Source: Auanema rhodensis | Lineage: Eukaryota > Nematoda > Chromadorea > Rhabditida > Rhabditidae | DNA length: 64,000 nucleotides | Reading direction: 5' to 3' | NCBI GenBank assembly: GCA_964057225.1 | Contig: OZ059900.1 | Coordinates: forward strand, 23,327,638 to 23,391,637 | Shown: positions 1 to 10,947 of the stretch, one piece after another | How the letters are laid out: every line of letters begins with the position of its first letter | How positions within the stretch are numbered: position 1 is the stretch's first letter | Made by a program: the position numbers and the translations under genes | The notes under the pieces: model-generated | The model's input: the letters and a program-made list of their open reading frames with translations, nothing else | What the model was told of the DNA's origin: nothing | Database searches by the model: none

Positions 1-14
1 ACTCATATGAACAA

Positions 15-24
15 AAATCGATTT
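15..24. repeat. 10-bp perfect palindrome AAATCGATTT in every monomer
   Basis: A self-complementary decamer at p15-24 containing the single ClaI site of the unit. I saw no copy in either arm in which it is changed. It sits 5 bases after another palindrome, TCATATGA (p3-10), so the start of each unit carries two adjacent dyads. A protein-binding role is possible but not shown. Confidence 0.8.
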
Positions 25-41
25 AATCAATATTAGCCATA

Positions 42-54
42 AGGGGCGTGCCCT
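42..54. repeat. GC-rich dyad AGGGGCGTGCCCT
   Basis: The only GC-rich block in an AT-rich unit. It can pair GGGC/GCCC (p44-47 with p50-53) or AGGG/CCCT. The substitution 44A (L3, L6, L18, R77) breaks the first stem and 42T occurs once (R11). Otherwise it is constant. The core GGGGCGTG resembles GC/CACCC-box sites bound by Sp/KLF-type zinc fingers; that is resemblance only. Confidence 0.6.
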
Positions 55-90
55 CAGAATATGCTAATTTCCTTAATTTTCTAACCCCTG

Positions 91-97
91 TTTTTTT
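91..97 (+). repeat. T7 tract, the only length-variable site of the monomer
   Basis: Seven T in most copies, eight in 14 left and 11 right monomers, and nine in R12. All length differences in the 64 kb come from this run. In the left arm the eighth T is always linked to 191G and 279G. Confidence 0.9.
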
Positions 98-218
98 GTC
101 GTGAAAGTGGAACTAGACGTTGTACGAACAATTTTGAGCTAGGTTTCATTGACATTGCATGAGTTTGAACACATGAAATCGTAAGTCAAAACCTTGTTTA
201 CAGCGAAATTTCCAAAAA

Positions 219-230
219 CTGGTTTTCCAG
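219..230. repeat. Inverted repeat CTGG-TTTT-CCAG
   Basis: A four-base-pair stem around a T4 loop at p219-230. I saw no changed copy. The stem is too short to claim function. Confidence 0.35.
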
Positions 231-233
231 CAT

Positions 234-277
234 AATAAAATATTTCTCATGGGAAATACTGTGTTTTTGTATTTTTC
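234..277 (+). promoter_or_regulatory. AATAAA followed by GT/T-rich stretch (possible polyadenylation site)
   Basis: AATAAA at p234-239 is followed about 20 bases later by TGTGTTTTTGTATTTTTCT (p260-278). This spacing and order match a canonical eukaryotic poly(A) signal and downstream element. It repeats in each monomer and lies on the monomer plus strand, so it points toward the junction in both arms. No promoter was recognised, and use of the site is inference. Confidence 0.4.
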
Positions 278-285
278 TAGTGTTC

Positions 286-300
286 AGCATGTAAAATGCT
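286..300. repeat. Inverted repeat AGCAT-GTAAA-ATGCT
   Basis: A five-base-pair stem with a five-base loop at p286-300. The change 299G, found in all class D monomers and in L2, L4 and L5, breaks one stem pair. R78 carries 299T. Short and AT-rich, so chance occurrence is likely. Confidence 0.4.
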
Positions 301-667
301 TCATTTTAGTATGTAACACGCTGAAATTCGTTACATTTGACGACTCATATGAACAAAAATCGATTTAATCAATATTAGCCATAAGGGGCGTGCCCTCAGA
401 ATATGCTAATTTCCTTAATTTTCTAACCCCTGTTTTTTTGTTGTGAAAGTGGAACTAGACGTTGTACGAACAATTTTGAACTAGGTTTCATTGACATTGC
501 ATGAGTTTGAACACATGAAATCGTAAGTCAAAACCTTGTTTACAGCGAAATTTCCAAAAACTGGTTTTCCAGCATAATAAAATATTTCTCGTGGGAAATA
601 CTGTGTTTTTGTATTTTTCTAGTGTTCAGCATGTAAAATGGTTCATTTTAGTATGTAACACGCTGAA

Positions 668-684
668 ATTCGTTGCATTTGACG
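668..684 (+). other. CENP-B-box-like stretch (weak)
   Basis: Compared with the core NTTCGNNNNANNCGGGN, p326-342 keeps TTCG, the central A and one G, that is 6 of 9 core bases; it starts ATTCGTTGCA. The second half (CGGG) is not kept. Shown for L2; every monomer has an equivalent and L1 has 333A inside it. Similar degenerate boxes are often noted in satellites, and functional binding is unproven. Confidence 0.25.
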
Positions 685-2052
685 ACTCATATGAACAAAA
701 ATCGATTTAATCAATATTAGCCATAAGAGGCGTGCCCTCAGAATATGCTTATTTCCTTAATTTTCTAACCCCTGTTTTTTTGTCGTGAAAGTCGAACTAG
801 ACGTTGTACGAACAATTTTGAGCTAGGTTTCATTGACATTGCATGAGTTTGAACACATGAAATCGTAAGTCAAAACCTTGTTTACAGCGAAATTTCCAAA
901 AACTGGTTTTCCAGCATAATAAAATATTTCTCATGGGAAATACTGTGTTTTTATATTTTTCTAGTGTTCAGCATGTAAAATGCTTCATTTTAGTATGTAA
1001 CACGCTGAAATTCGTTGCATTTGACGACTCATATGAACAAAAATCGATTTAATCAATATTAGCCATAAGGGGCGTGCCCTCAGAATATGCTAATTTCCTT
1101 AATTTTCTAACCCCTGTTTTTTTGTCGTGAAAGTGGAACTAGACGTTGTACGAACAATTTTGAGCTAGGTTTCATTGACATTGCATGAGTTTGAACACAT
1201 GAAATCGTAAGTCAAAACCTTGTTTACAGCGAAATTTCCAAAAACTGGTTTTCCAGCATAATAAAATATTTCTCATGGGAAATACTGTGTTTTTGTATTT
1301 TTCTAGTGTTCAGCATGTAAAATGGTTCATTTTAGTATGTAACACGCTGAAATTCGTTGCATTTGACGACTCATATGAACAAAAATCGATTTAATCAATA
1401 TTAGCCATAAGGGGCGTGCCCTCAGAATATGCTAATTTCCTTAATTTTCTAACCCCTGTTTTTTTGTTGTGAAAGTGGAACTAGACGTTGTACGAACAAT
1501 TTTGAACTAGGTTTCATTGACATTGCATGAGTTTGAACACATGAAATCGTAAGTCAAAACCTTGTTTACAGCGAAATTTCCAAAAACTGGTTTTCCAGCA
1601 TAATAAAATATTTCTCGTGGGAAATACTGTGTTTTTGTATTTTTCTAGTGTTCAGCATGTAAAATGGTTCATTTTAGTATGTAACACGCTGAAATTCGTT
1701 GCATTTGACGACTCATATGAACAAAAATCGATTTAATCAATATTAGCCATAAGAGGCGTGCCCTCAGAATATGCTTATTTCCTTAATTTTCTAACCCCTG
1801 TTTTTTTGTCGTGAAAGTCGAACTAGACGTTGTACGAACAATTTTGAGCTAGGTTTCATTGACATTGCATGAGTTTGAACACATGAAATCGTAAGTCAAA
1901 ACCTTGTTTACAGCGAAATTTCCAAAAACTGGTTTTCCAGCATAATAAAATATTTCTCGTGGGAAATACTGTGTTTTTGTATTTTTCTAGTGTTCAGCAT
2001 GTAAAATGCTTCATTTTAGTATGTAACACGCTGAAATTCGTTGCATTTGACG

Positions 2053-5000
2053 ACTCATATGAACAAAAATCGATTTAATCAATATTAGCCATAAGGGGCG
2101 TGCCCTCAGAATATGCTAATTTCCTTAATTTTCTAACCCCTGTTTTTTTGTCGTGAAAGTGGAACTAGACGTTGTACGAACAATTTTGAGCTAGGTTTCA
2201 TTGACATTGCATGAGTTTGAACACATGAAATCGTAAGTCAAAACCTTGTTTACAGCGAAATTTCCAAAAACTGGTTTTCCAGCATAATAAAATATTTCTC
2301 ATGGGAAATACTGTGTTTTTGTATTTTTCTAGTGTTGAGCATGTAAAATGCTTCATTTTAGTATGTAACACGCTGAAATTCGTTGCATTTGACGACTCAT
2401 ATGAACAAAAATCGATTTAATCAATATTAGCCATAAGGGGCGTGCCCTCAGAATATGCTAATTTCCTTAATTTTCTAACCCCTGTTTTTTTGTCGTGAAA
2501 GTGGAACTAGACGTTGTACGAACAATTTTGAGCTAGGTTTCATTGACATTGCATGAGTTTGAACACATGAAATCGTAAGTCAAAACCTTGTTTACAGCGA
2601 AATTTCCAAAAACTGGTTTTCCAGCATAATAAAATATTTCTCATGGGAAATACTGTGTTTTTATATTTTTCTAGTGTTCAGCATGTAAAATGCTTCATTT
2701 TAGTATGTAACACGCTGAAATTCGTTGCATTTGACGACTCATATGAACAAAAATCGATTTAATCAATATTAGCCATAAGGGGCGTGCCCTCAGAATATGC
2801 TAATTTCCTTAATTTTCTAACCCCTGTTTTTTTGTCGTGAAAGTGGAACTAGACGTTGTACGAACAATTTTGAGCTAGGTTTCATTGACATTGCATGAGT
2901 TTGAACACATGAAATCGTAAGTCAAAACCTTGTTTACAGCGAAATTTCCAAAAACTGGTTTTCCAGCATAATAAAATATTTCTCATGGGAAATACTGTGT
3001 TTTTGTATTTTTCTAGTGTTCAGCATGTAAAATGCTTCATTTTAGTATGTAACACGCTGAAATTCGTTGCATTTGACGACTCATATGAACAAAAATCGAT
3101 TTAATCAATATTAGCCATAAGGGGCGTGCCCTCAGAATATGCTAATTTCCTTAATTTTCTAACCCCTGTTTTTTTGTCGTGAAAGTGGAACTAGACGTTG
3201 TACGAATAATTTTGAGCTAGGTTTCATTGACATTGCATGAGTTTGAACACATGAAATCGTAAGTCAAAACCTTGTTTACAGCGAAATTTCCAAAAACTGG
3301 TTTTCCAGCATAATAAAATATTTCTCATGGGAAATACTGTGTTTTTGTATTTTTCTAGTGTTCAGCATGTAAAATGCTTCATTTTAGTATGTAACACGCT
3401 GAAATTCGTTGCATTTGACGACTCATATGAACAAAAATCGATTTAATCAATATTAGCCATAAGGGGCGTGCCCTCAGAATATGCTAATTTCCTTAATTTT
3501 CTAACCCCTGTTTTTTTGTCGTGAAAGTGGAACTAGACGTTGTACGAACAATTTTGAGCTAGGTTTCATTGACATTGCATGAGTTTGAACACATGAAATC
3601 GTAAGTCAAAACCTTGTTTACAGCGAAATTTCCAAAAACTGGTTTTCCAGCATAATAAAATATTTCTCATGGGAAATACTGTGTTTTTGTATTTTTCTAG
3701 TGTTCAGCATGTAAAATGCTTCATTTTAGTATGTAACACGCTGAAATTCGTTGCATTTGACGACTCATATGAACAAAAATCGATTTAATCAATATTAGCC
3801 ATAAGGGGCGTGCCCTCAGAATATGCTAATTTCCTTAATTTTCTAACCCCTGTTTTTTTGTCGTGAAAGTGGAACTAGACGTTGTACGAACAATTTTGAG
3901 CTAGGTTTCATTGACATTGCATGAGTTTGAACACATGAAATCGTAAGTCAAAACCTTGTTTACAGCGAAATTTCCAAAAACTGGTTTTCCAGCATAATAA
4001 AATATTTCTCATGGGAAATACTGTGTTTTTGTATTTTTCTAGTGTTCAGCATGTAAAATGCTTCATTTAAGTATGTAACACGCTGAAATTCGTTGCATTT
4101 GACGACTCATATGAACAAAAATCGATTTAATCAATATTAGCCATAAGGGGCGTGCCCTCAGAATATGCTAATTTCCTTAATTTTCTAACCCCTGTTTTTT
4201 TGTCGTGAAAGTGGAACTAGACGTTGTACGAACAATTTTGAGCTAGGTTTCATTGACATTGCATGAGTTTGAACACATGAAATCGTAAGTCAAAACCTTG
4301 TTTACAGCGAAATTTCCAAAAACTGGTTTTCCAGCATAATAAAATATTTCTCATGGGAAATACTGTGTTTTTATATTTTTCTAGTGTTCAGCATGTAAAA
4401 TGCTTCATTTTAGTATGTAACACGCTGAAATTCGTTGCATTTGACGACTCATATGAACAAAAATCGATTTAATCAATATTAGCCATAAGGGGCGTGCCCT
4501 CAGAATATGCTAATTTCCTTAATTTTCTAACCCCTGTTTTTTTGTCGTGAAAGTGGAACTAGACGTTGTACGAACAATTTTGAACTAGGTTTCATTGACA
4601 TTGCATGAGTTTGAACACATGAAATCGTAAGTCAAAACCTTGTTTACAGCGAAATTTCCAAAAACTGGTTTTCCAGCATAATAAAATATTTCTAATGGGA
4701 AATACTGTGTTTTTGTATTTTTCTAGTGTTCAGCATGTAAAATGCTTCATTTTAGTATGTAACACGCTGAAATTCGTTGCATTTGACGACTCATATGAAC
4801 AAAAATCGATTTAATCAATATTAGCCATAAGGGGCGTGCCCTCAGAATATGCTAATTTCCTTAATTTTCTAACCCCTGTTTTTTTGTCGTGAAAGTGGAA
4901 CTAGACGTTGTACGAACAATTTTGAGCTAGGTTTCATTGACATTGCATGAGTTTGAACACATGAAATCGTAAGTCAAAACCTTGTTTACAGCGAAATTTC

Positions 5001-6498
5001 CAAAAACTGGTTTTCCAGCATAATAAAATATTTCTCATGGGAAATACTGTGTTTTTGTATTTTTCTAGTGTTCAGCATGTAAAATGCTTCATTTTAGTAT
5101 GTAACACGCTGAAATTCGTTGCATTTGACGACTCATATGAACAAAAATCGATTTAATCAATATTAGCCATAAGGGGCGTGCCCTCAGAATATGCTAATTT
5201 CCTTAATTTTCTAACCCCTGTTTTTTTGTCGTGAAAGTGGAACTAGACGTTGTACGAACAATTTTGAGCTAGGTTTCATTGACATTGCATGAGTTTGAAC
5301 ACATGAAATCGTAAGTCAAAACCTTGTTTACAGCGAAATTTCCAAAAACTGGTTTTCCAGCATAATAAAATATTTCTCATGGGAAATACTGTGTTTTTGT
5401 ATTTTTCTAGTGTTCAGCATGTAAAATGCTTCATTTTAGTATGTAACACGCTGAAATTCGTTGCATTTGACGACTCATATGAACAAAAATCGATTTAATC
5501 AATATTAGCCATAAGGGGCGTGCCCTCAGAATATGCTAATTTCCTTAATTTTCTAACCCCTGTTTTTTTGTCGTGAAAGTGGAACTAGACGTTGTACGAA
5601 CAATTTTGAGCTAGGTTTCATTGACATTGCATGAGTTTGAACACATGAAATCGTAAGTCAAAACCTTGTTTACAGCGAAATTTCCAAAAACTGGTTTTCC
5701 AGCATAATAAAATATTTCTCGTGGGAAATACTGTGTTTTTGTATTTTTCTAGTGTTCAGCATGTAAAATGCTTCATTTTAGTATGTAACACGCTGAAATT
5801 CGTTGCATTTGACGACTCATATGAACAAAAATCGATTTAATCAATATTAGCCATAAGAGGCGTGCCCTCAGAATATGCTAATTTCCTTAATTTTCTAACC
5901 CCTGTTTTTTTGTCGTGAAAGTGGAACTAGACGTTGTACGAACAATTTTGAGCTAGGTTTCATTGACATTGCATGAGTTTGAACACATGAAATCGTAAGT
6001 CAAAACCTTGTTTACAGCGAAATTTCCAAAAACTGGTTTTCCAGCATAATAAAATATTTCTCGTGGGAAATACTGTGTTTTTGTATTTTTCTAGTGTTCA
6101 GCATGTAAAATGCTTCATTTTAGTATGTAACACGCTGAAATTCGTTGCATTTGACGACTCATATGAACAAAAATCGATTTAATCAATATTAGCCATAAGG
6201 GGCGTGCCCTCAGAATATGCTAATTTCCTTAATTTTCTAACCCCTGTTTTTTTGTCGTGAAAGTGGAACTAGACGTTGTACGAACAATTTTGAGCTAGGT
6301 TTCATTGACATTGCATGAGTTTGAACACATGAAATCGTAAGTCAAAACCTTGTTTACAGCGAAATTTCCAAAAACTGGTTTTCCAGCATAATAAAATATT
6401 TCTCATGGGAAATACTGTGTTTTTGTATTTTTCTAGTGTTCAGCATGTAAAATGCTTCATTTTAGTATGTAACACGCTGAAATTCGTTGCATTTGACG
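2053..6498 (+). repeat. Near-consensus monomers L7-L19
   Basis: Thirteen monomers with zero to two changes each: L7 285G; L8 and L13 269A; L10 129T; L12 307A; L14 138A and 248A; L17 249G; L18 44A and 249G. L9, L11, L15, L16 and L19 look like consensus. No clear higher-order period, though L7-L8 and L12-L13 hint at a five-monomer spacing. Confidence 0.85.
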
Positions 6499-8893
6499 AC
6501 TCATATGAACAAAAATCGATTTAATCAATATTAGCCATAAGGGGCGTGCCCTCAGAATATGCTAATTTCCTTAATTTTCTAACCCCTGTTTTTTTGTCGT
6601 GAAAGTGGAACTAGACGTTGTACGAACAGTTTTGAGCTAGGTTTCATTGACATTGCATGAGTTTGAACACATGAAATCGTAAGTCAAAACCTTGTTTACA
6701 GCGAAATTTCCAAAAACTGGTTTTCCAGCATAATAAAATATTTCTCATGGGAAATACTGTGTTTTTGTATTTTTCTAGTGTTCAGCATGTAAAATGCTTC
6801 ATTTTAGTATGTAACACGCTGAAATTCGTTGCATTTGACGACTCATATGAACAAAAATCGATTTAATCAATATTAGCCATAAGGGGCGTGCCCTCAGAAT
6901 ATGCTAATTTCCTTAATTTTCTAACCCCTGTTTTTTTGTCGTGAAAGTGGAACTAGACGTTGTACGAACAATTTTGAGCTAGGTTTCATTGACATTGCAT
7001 GAGTTTGAACACATGAAATCGTAAGTCAAAACCTTGTTTACAGCGAAATTTCCAAAAACTGGTTTTCCAGCATAATAAAATATTTCTCATGGGAAATACT
7101 GTGTTTTTGTAATTTTCTAGTGTTCAGCATGTAAAATGCTTCATTTTAGTATGTAACACGCTGAAATTCGTTGCATTTGACGACTCATATGAACAAAAAT
7201 CGATTTAATCAATATTAGCCATAAGGGGCGTGCCCTCAGAATATGCTAATTTCCTTAATTTTCTAACCCCTGTTTTTTTGTCGTGAAAGTGGAACTAGAC
7301 GTTGTACGAACAATTTTGAGCTAGGTTTCATTGACATTGCATGAGTTTGAACACATGAAATCGTAAGTCAAAACCTTGTTTACAGCGAAATTTCCAAAAA
7401 CTGGTTTTCCAGCATAATAAAATATTTCTCGTGGGAAATACTGTGTTTTTGTATTTTTCTAGTGTTCAGCATGTAAAATGCTTCATTTTAGTATGTAACA
7501 CGCTGAAATTCGTTGCATTTGACGACTCATATGAACAAAAATCGATTTAATCAATATTAGCCATAAGGGGCGTGCCCTCTGAATATGCTAATTTCCTTAA
7601 TTTTCTAACCCCTGTTTTTTTGTCGTGAAAGTGGAACTAGACGTTGTACGAACAATTTTGAGCTAGGTTTCATTGACATTGCATGAGTTTGAACACATGA
7701 AATCGTAAGTCAAAACCTTGTTTACAGCGAAATTTCCAAAAACTGGTTTTCCAGCATAATAAAATATTTCTCATGGGAAATACTGTGTTTTTGTATTTTT
7801 CTAGTGTTCAGCATGTAAAATGCTTCATTTTAGTATGTAACACGCTGAAATTCGTTGCATTTGACGACTCATATGAACAAAAATCGATTTAATCAATATT
7901 AGCCATAAGGGGCGTGCCCTCAGAATATGCTAATTTCCTTTATTTTCTAACCCCTGTTTTTTTGTCGTGAAAGTGGAACTAGACGTTGTACGAACAATTT
8001 TGAGCTAGGTTTCATTGACATTGCATGAGTTTGAACACATGAAATCGTAAGTCAAAACCTTGTTTACAGCGAAATTTCCAAAAACTGGTTTTCCAGCATA
8101 ATAAAATATTTCTCATGGGAAATACAGTGTTTTTGTATTTTTCTAGTGTTCAGCATGTAAAATGCTTCATTTAAGTATGTAACACGCTGAAATTCGTTGC
8201 ATTTGACGACTCATATGAACAAAAATCGATTTAATCAATATTAGCCATAAGGGGCGTGCCCTCAGAATATGCTAATTTCCTTAATTTTCTAACCCCTGTT
8301 TTTTTGTCGTGAAAGTGGAACTAGACGTTGTACGAACAGTTTTGAGCTAGGTTTCATTGACATTGCATGAGTTTGAACACATGAAATCGTAAGTCAAAAC
8401 CTTGTTTACAGCGAAATTTCCAAAAACTGGTTTTCCAGCATAATAAAATATTTCTCATGGGAAATACTGTGTTTTTGTATTTTTCTAGTGTTCAGCATGT
8501 AAAATGCTTCATTTTAGTATGTAACACGCTGAAATTCGTTGCATTTGACGACTCATATGAACAAAAATCGATTTAATCAATATTAGCCATAAGGGGCGTG
8601 CCCTCAGAATATGCTAATTTCCTTAATTTTCTAACCCCTGTTTTTTTTGTCGTGAAAGTGGAACTAGACGTTGTACGAACAATTTTGAGCTAGGTTTCAT
8701 TGACATTGCATGAGTTTGAACACATGAAATCGTAAGTCAAAGCCTTGTTTACAGCGAAATTTCCAAAAACTGGTTTTCCAGCATAATAAAATATTTCTCA
8801 TGGGAAATACTGTGTTTTTGTATTTTTCTGGTGTTCAGCATGTAAAATGCTTCATTTTAGTATGTAACACGCTGAAATTCGTTGCATTTGACG
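6499..8893 (+). repeat. Mirror anchor A, left copy (L20-L26)
   Basis: Monomer order: 131G, 272A, 249G, 56T, triple (75T, 260A, 307A), 131G, T8 class. The same seven types occur in the same order, read inward, in R73-R67 on the other side of the junction (59169-61562). 272A was seen only in L21 and R72, and 56T only here and in the right-arm block 56431-60536, so the correspondence is specific. L17-L18 (249G; 44A+249G) also match R78-R77 outside it. Confidence 0.85.
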
Positions 8894-10947
8894 ACTCATA
8901 TGAACAAAAATCGATTTAATCAATATTAGCCATAAGGGGCGTGCCCTCAGAATATGCTAATTTCCTTAATTTTCTAACCCCTGTTTTTTTGTCGTGAAAG
9001 TGGAACTAGACGTTGTACGAACAATTTTGAGCTAGGTTTCATTGACATTGCATGAGTTTGAACACATGAAATCGTAAGTCAAAACCTTGTTTACAGCGAA
9101 ATTTCCAAAAACTGGTTTTCCAGCATAATAAAATATTTCTCATGGGAAATACAGTGTTTTTGTATTTTTCTAGTGTTCAGCATGTAAAATGCTTCATTTT
9201 AGTATGTAACACGCTGAAATTCGTTGCATTTGACGACTCATATGAACAAAAATCGATTTAATCAATATTAGCCATAAGGGGCGTGCCCTCAGAATATGCT
9301 AATTTCCTTAATTTTCTAACCCCTGTTTTTTTGTCGTGAAAGTGGAACTAGACGTTGTACGAACAGTTTTGAGCTAGGTTTCATTGACATTGCATGAGTT
9401 TGAACACATGAAATCGTAAGTCAAAACCTTGTTTACAGCGAAATTTCCAAAAACTGGTTTTCCAGCATAATAAAATATTTCTCATGGGAAATACTGTGTT
9501 TTTGTATTTTTCTAGTGTTCAGCATGTAAAATGCTTCATTTTAGTATGTAACACGCTGAAATTCGTTGCATTTGACGACTCATATGAACAAAAATCGATT
9601 TAATCAATATTAGCCATAAGGGGCGTGCCCTCAGAATATGCTAATTTCCTTAATTTTCTAACCCCTGTTTTTTTTGTCGTGAAAGTGGAACTAGACGTTG
9701 TACGAACAATTTTGAGCTAGGTTTCATTGACATTGCATGAGTTTGAACACATGAAATCGTAAGTCAAAGCCTTGTTTACAGCGAAATTTCCAAAAACTGG
9801 TTTTCCAGCATAATAAAATATTTCTCATGGGAAATACTGTGTTTTTGTATTTTTCTGGTGTTCAGCATGTAAAATGCTTCATTTTAGTATGTAACACGCT
9901 GAAATTCGTTGCATTTGACGACTCATATGAACAAAAATCGATTTAATCAATATTAGCCATAAGGGGCGTGCCCTCAGAATATGCTAATTTCCTTAATTTT
10001 CTAACCCCTGTTTTTTTGTCGTGAAAGTGGAACTAGACGTTGTACGAACAATTTTGAGCTAGGTTTCATTGACATTGCATGAGTTTGAACACATGAAATC
10101 GTAAGTCAAAACCTTGTTTACAGCGAAATTTCCAAAAACTGGTTTTCCAGCATAATAAAATATTTCTCATGGGAAATACAGTGTTTTTGTATTTTTCTAG
10201 TGTTCAGCATGTAAAATGCTTCATTTTAGTATGTAACACGCTGAAATTCGTTGCATTTGACGACTCATATGAACAAAAATCGATTTAATCAATATTAGCC
10301 ATAAGGGGCGTGCCCTCAGAATATGCTAATTTCCTTAATTTTCTAACCCCTGTTTTTTTGTCGTGAAAGTGGAACTAGACGTTGTACGAACAGTTTTGAG
10401 CTAGGTTTCATTGACATTGCATGAGTTTGAACACATGAAATCGTAAGTCAAAACCTTGTTTACAGCGAAATTTCCAAAAACTGGTTTTCCAGCATAATAA
10501 AATATTTCTCATGGGAAATACTGTGTTTTTGTATTTTTCTAGTGTTCAGCATGTAAAATGCTTCATTTTAGTATGTAACACGCTGAAATTCGTTGCATTT
10601 GACGACTCATATGAACAAAAATCGATTTAATCAATATTAGCCATAAGGGGCGTGCCCTCAGAATATGCTAATTTCCTTAATTTTCTAACCCCTGTTTTTT
10701 TTGTCGTGAAAGTGGAACTAGACGTTGTACGAACAATTTTGAGCTAGGTTTCATTGACATTGCATGAGTTTGAACACATGAAATCGTAAGTCAAAGCCTT
10801 GTTTACAGCGAAATTTCCAAAAACTGGTTTTCCAGCATAATAAAATATTTCTCATGGGAAATACTGTGTTTTTGTATTTTTCTGGTGTTCAGCATGTAAA
10901 ATGCTTCATTTTAGTATGTAACACGCTGAAATTCGTTGCATTTGACG
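8209..10947 (+). repeat. Three-monomer higher-order block (L25-L32), 1027-bp period
   Basis: Order 131G, T8 class, 260A, repeated almost three times: L25-27, L28-30, L31-32. The period is 1027 bp because the T8 monomer is 343 bp. The third copy loses its last member, which is replaced by a 126A+249G monomer (L33). Copies look identical by eye, so amplification is recent. Confidence 0.9.

Larger units (their letters stand above)
1..342 (+). repeat. Reference monomer (L1), defines positions p1-p342
   Basis: One complete unit, used here as the coordinate frame. It is 33.9% G+C with 10 CpGs at p19, 47, 100, 118, 125, 180, 204, 319, 329 and 341. It has a 7-T run (p91-97), A5/T5 tracts at p13, p214, p264 and p272, a 10-bp palindrome (p15-24), a GC-rich dyad (p42-54), an AATAAA (p234-239) and a weak CENP-B-box-like stretch (p326-342). 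NdeI (CATATG) and ClaI (ATCGAT) sites occur once each. L1 itself departs from the consensus at p333 (A for G). 342 is a multiple of three, so frames are kept between copies, but all six are closed by stops. Confidence 0.95.
1..2052 (+). repeat. Three-monomer higher-order block, two copies (L1-L3, L4-L6)
   Basis: L2 and L5 share 100T, 138A, 249G and 299G. L3 and L6 share 44A, 66T and 109C. The period is 1026 bp. The copies differ: L1 has 333A, L4 has 299G, L3 has 269A and L6 has 249G. These are the most diverged monomers of the left arm; the 100T and 66T changes were not seen elsewhere in the window. Confidence 0.85.

Noticed and set aside
121-240. tRNA-like or Pol III box elements
   Set aside because: No A-box/B-box pair or cloverleaf could be made; only scattered GTTC-like words occur.
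13-276. Phased A/T tracts giving strong intrinsic curvature
   Set aside because: The A5/T5/T7 tracts at p13, 91, 214, 264 and 272 are not spaced at regular helical-repeat intervals across the unit, so I make no curvature claim.
249-368. Open reading frame of 39 codons starting at ATG p249 and running into the next monomer, repeated in many copies
   Set aside because: It is short, AT-rich, has no recognisable motif, and its ATG is lost in all 249G monomers; the surrounding stop-free stretch is only about 63 codons. It is a by-product of a 342-bp (multiple of three) repeat.
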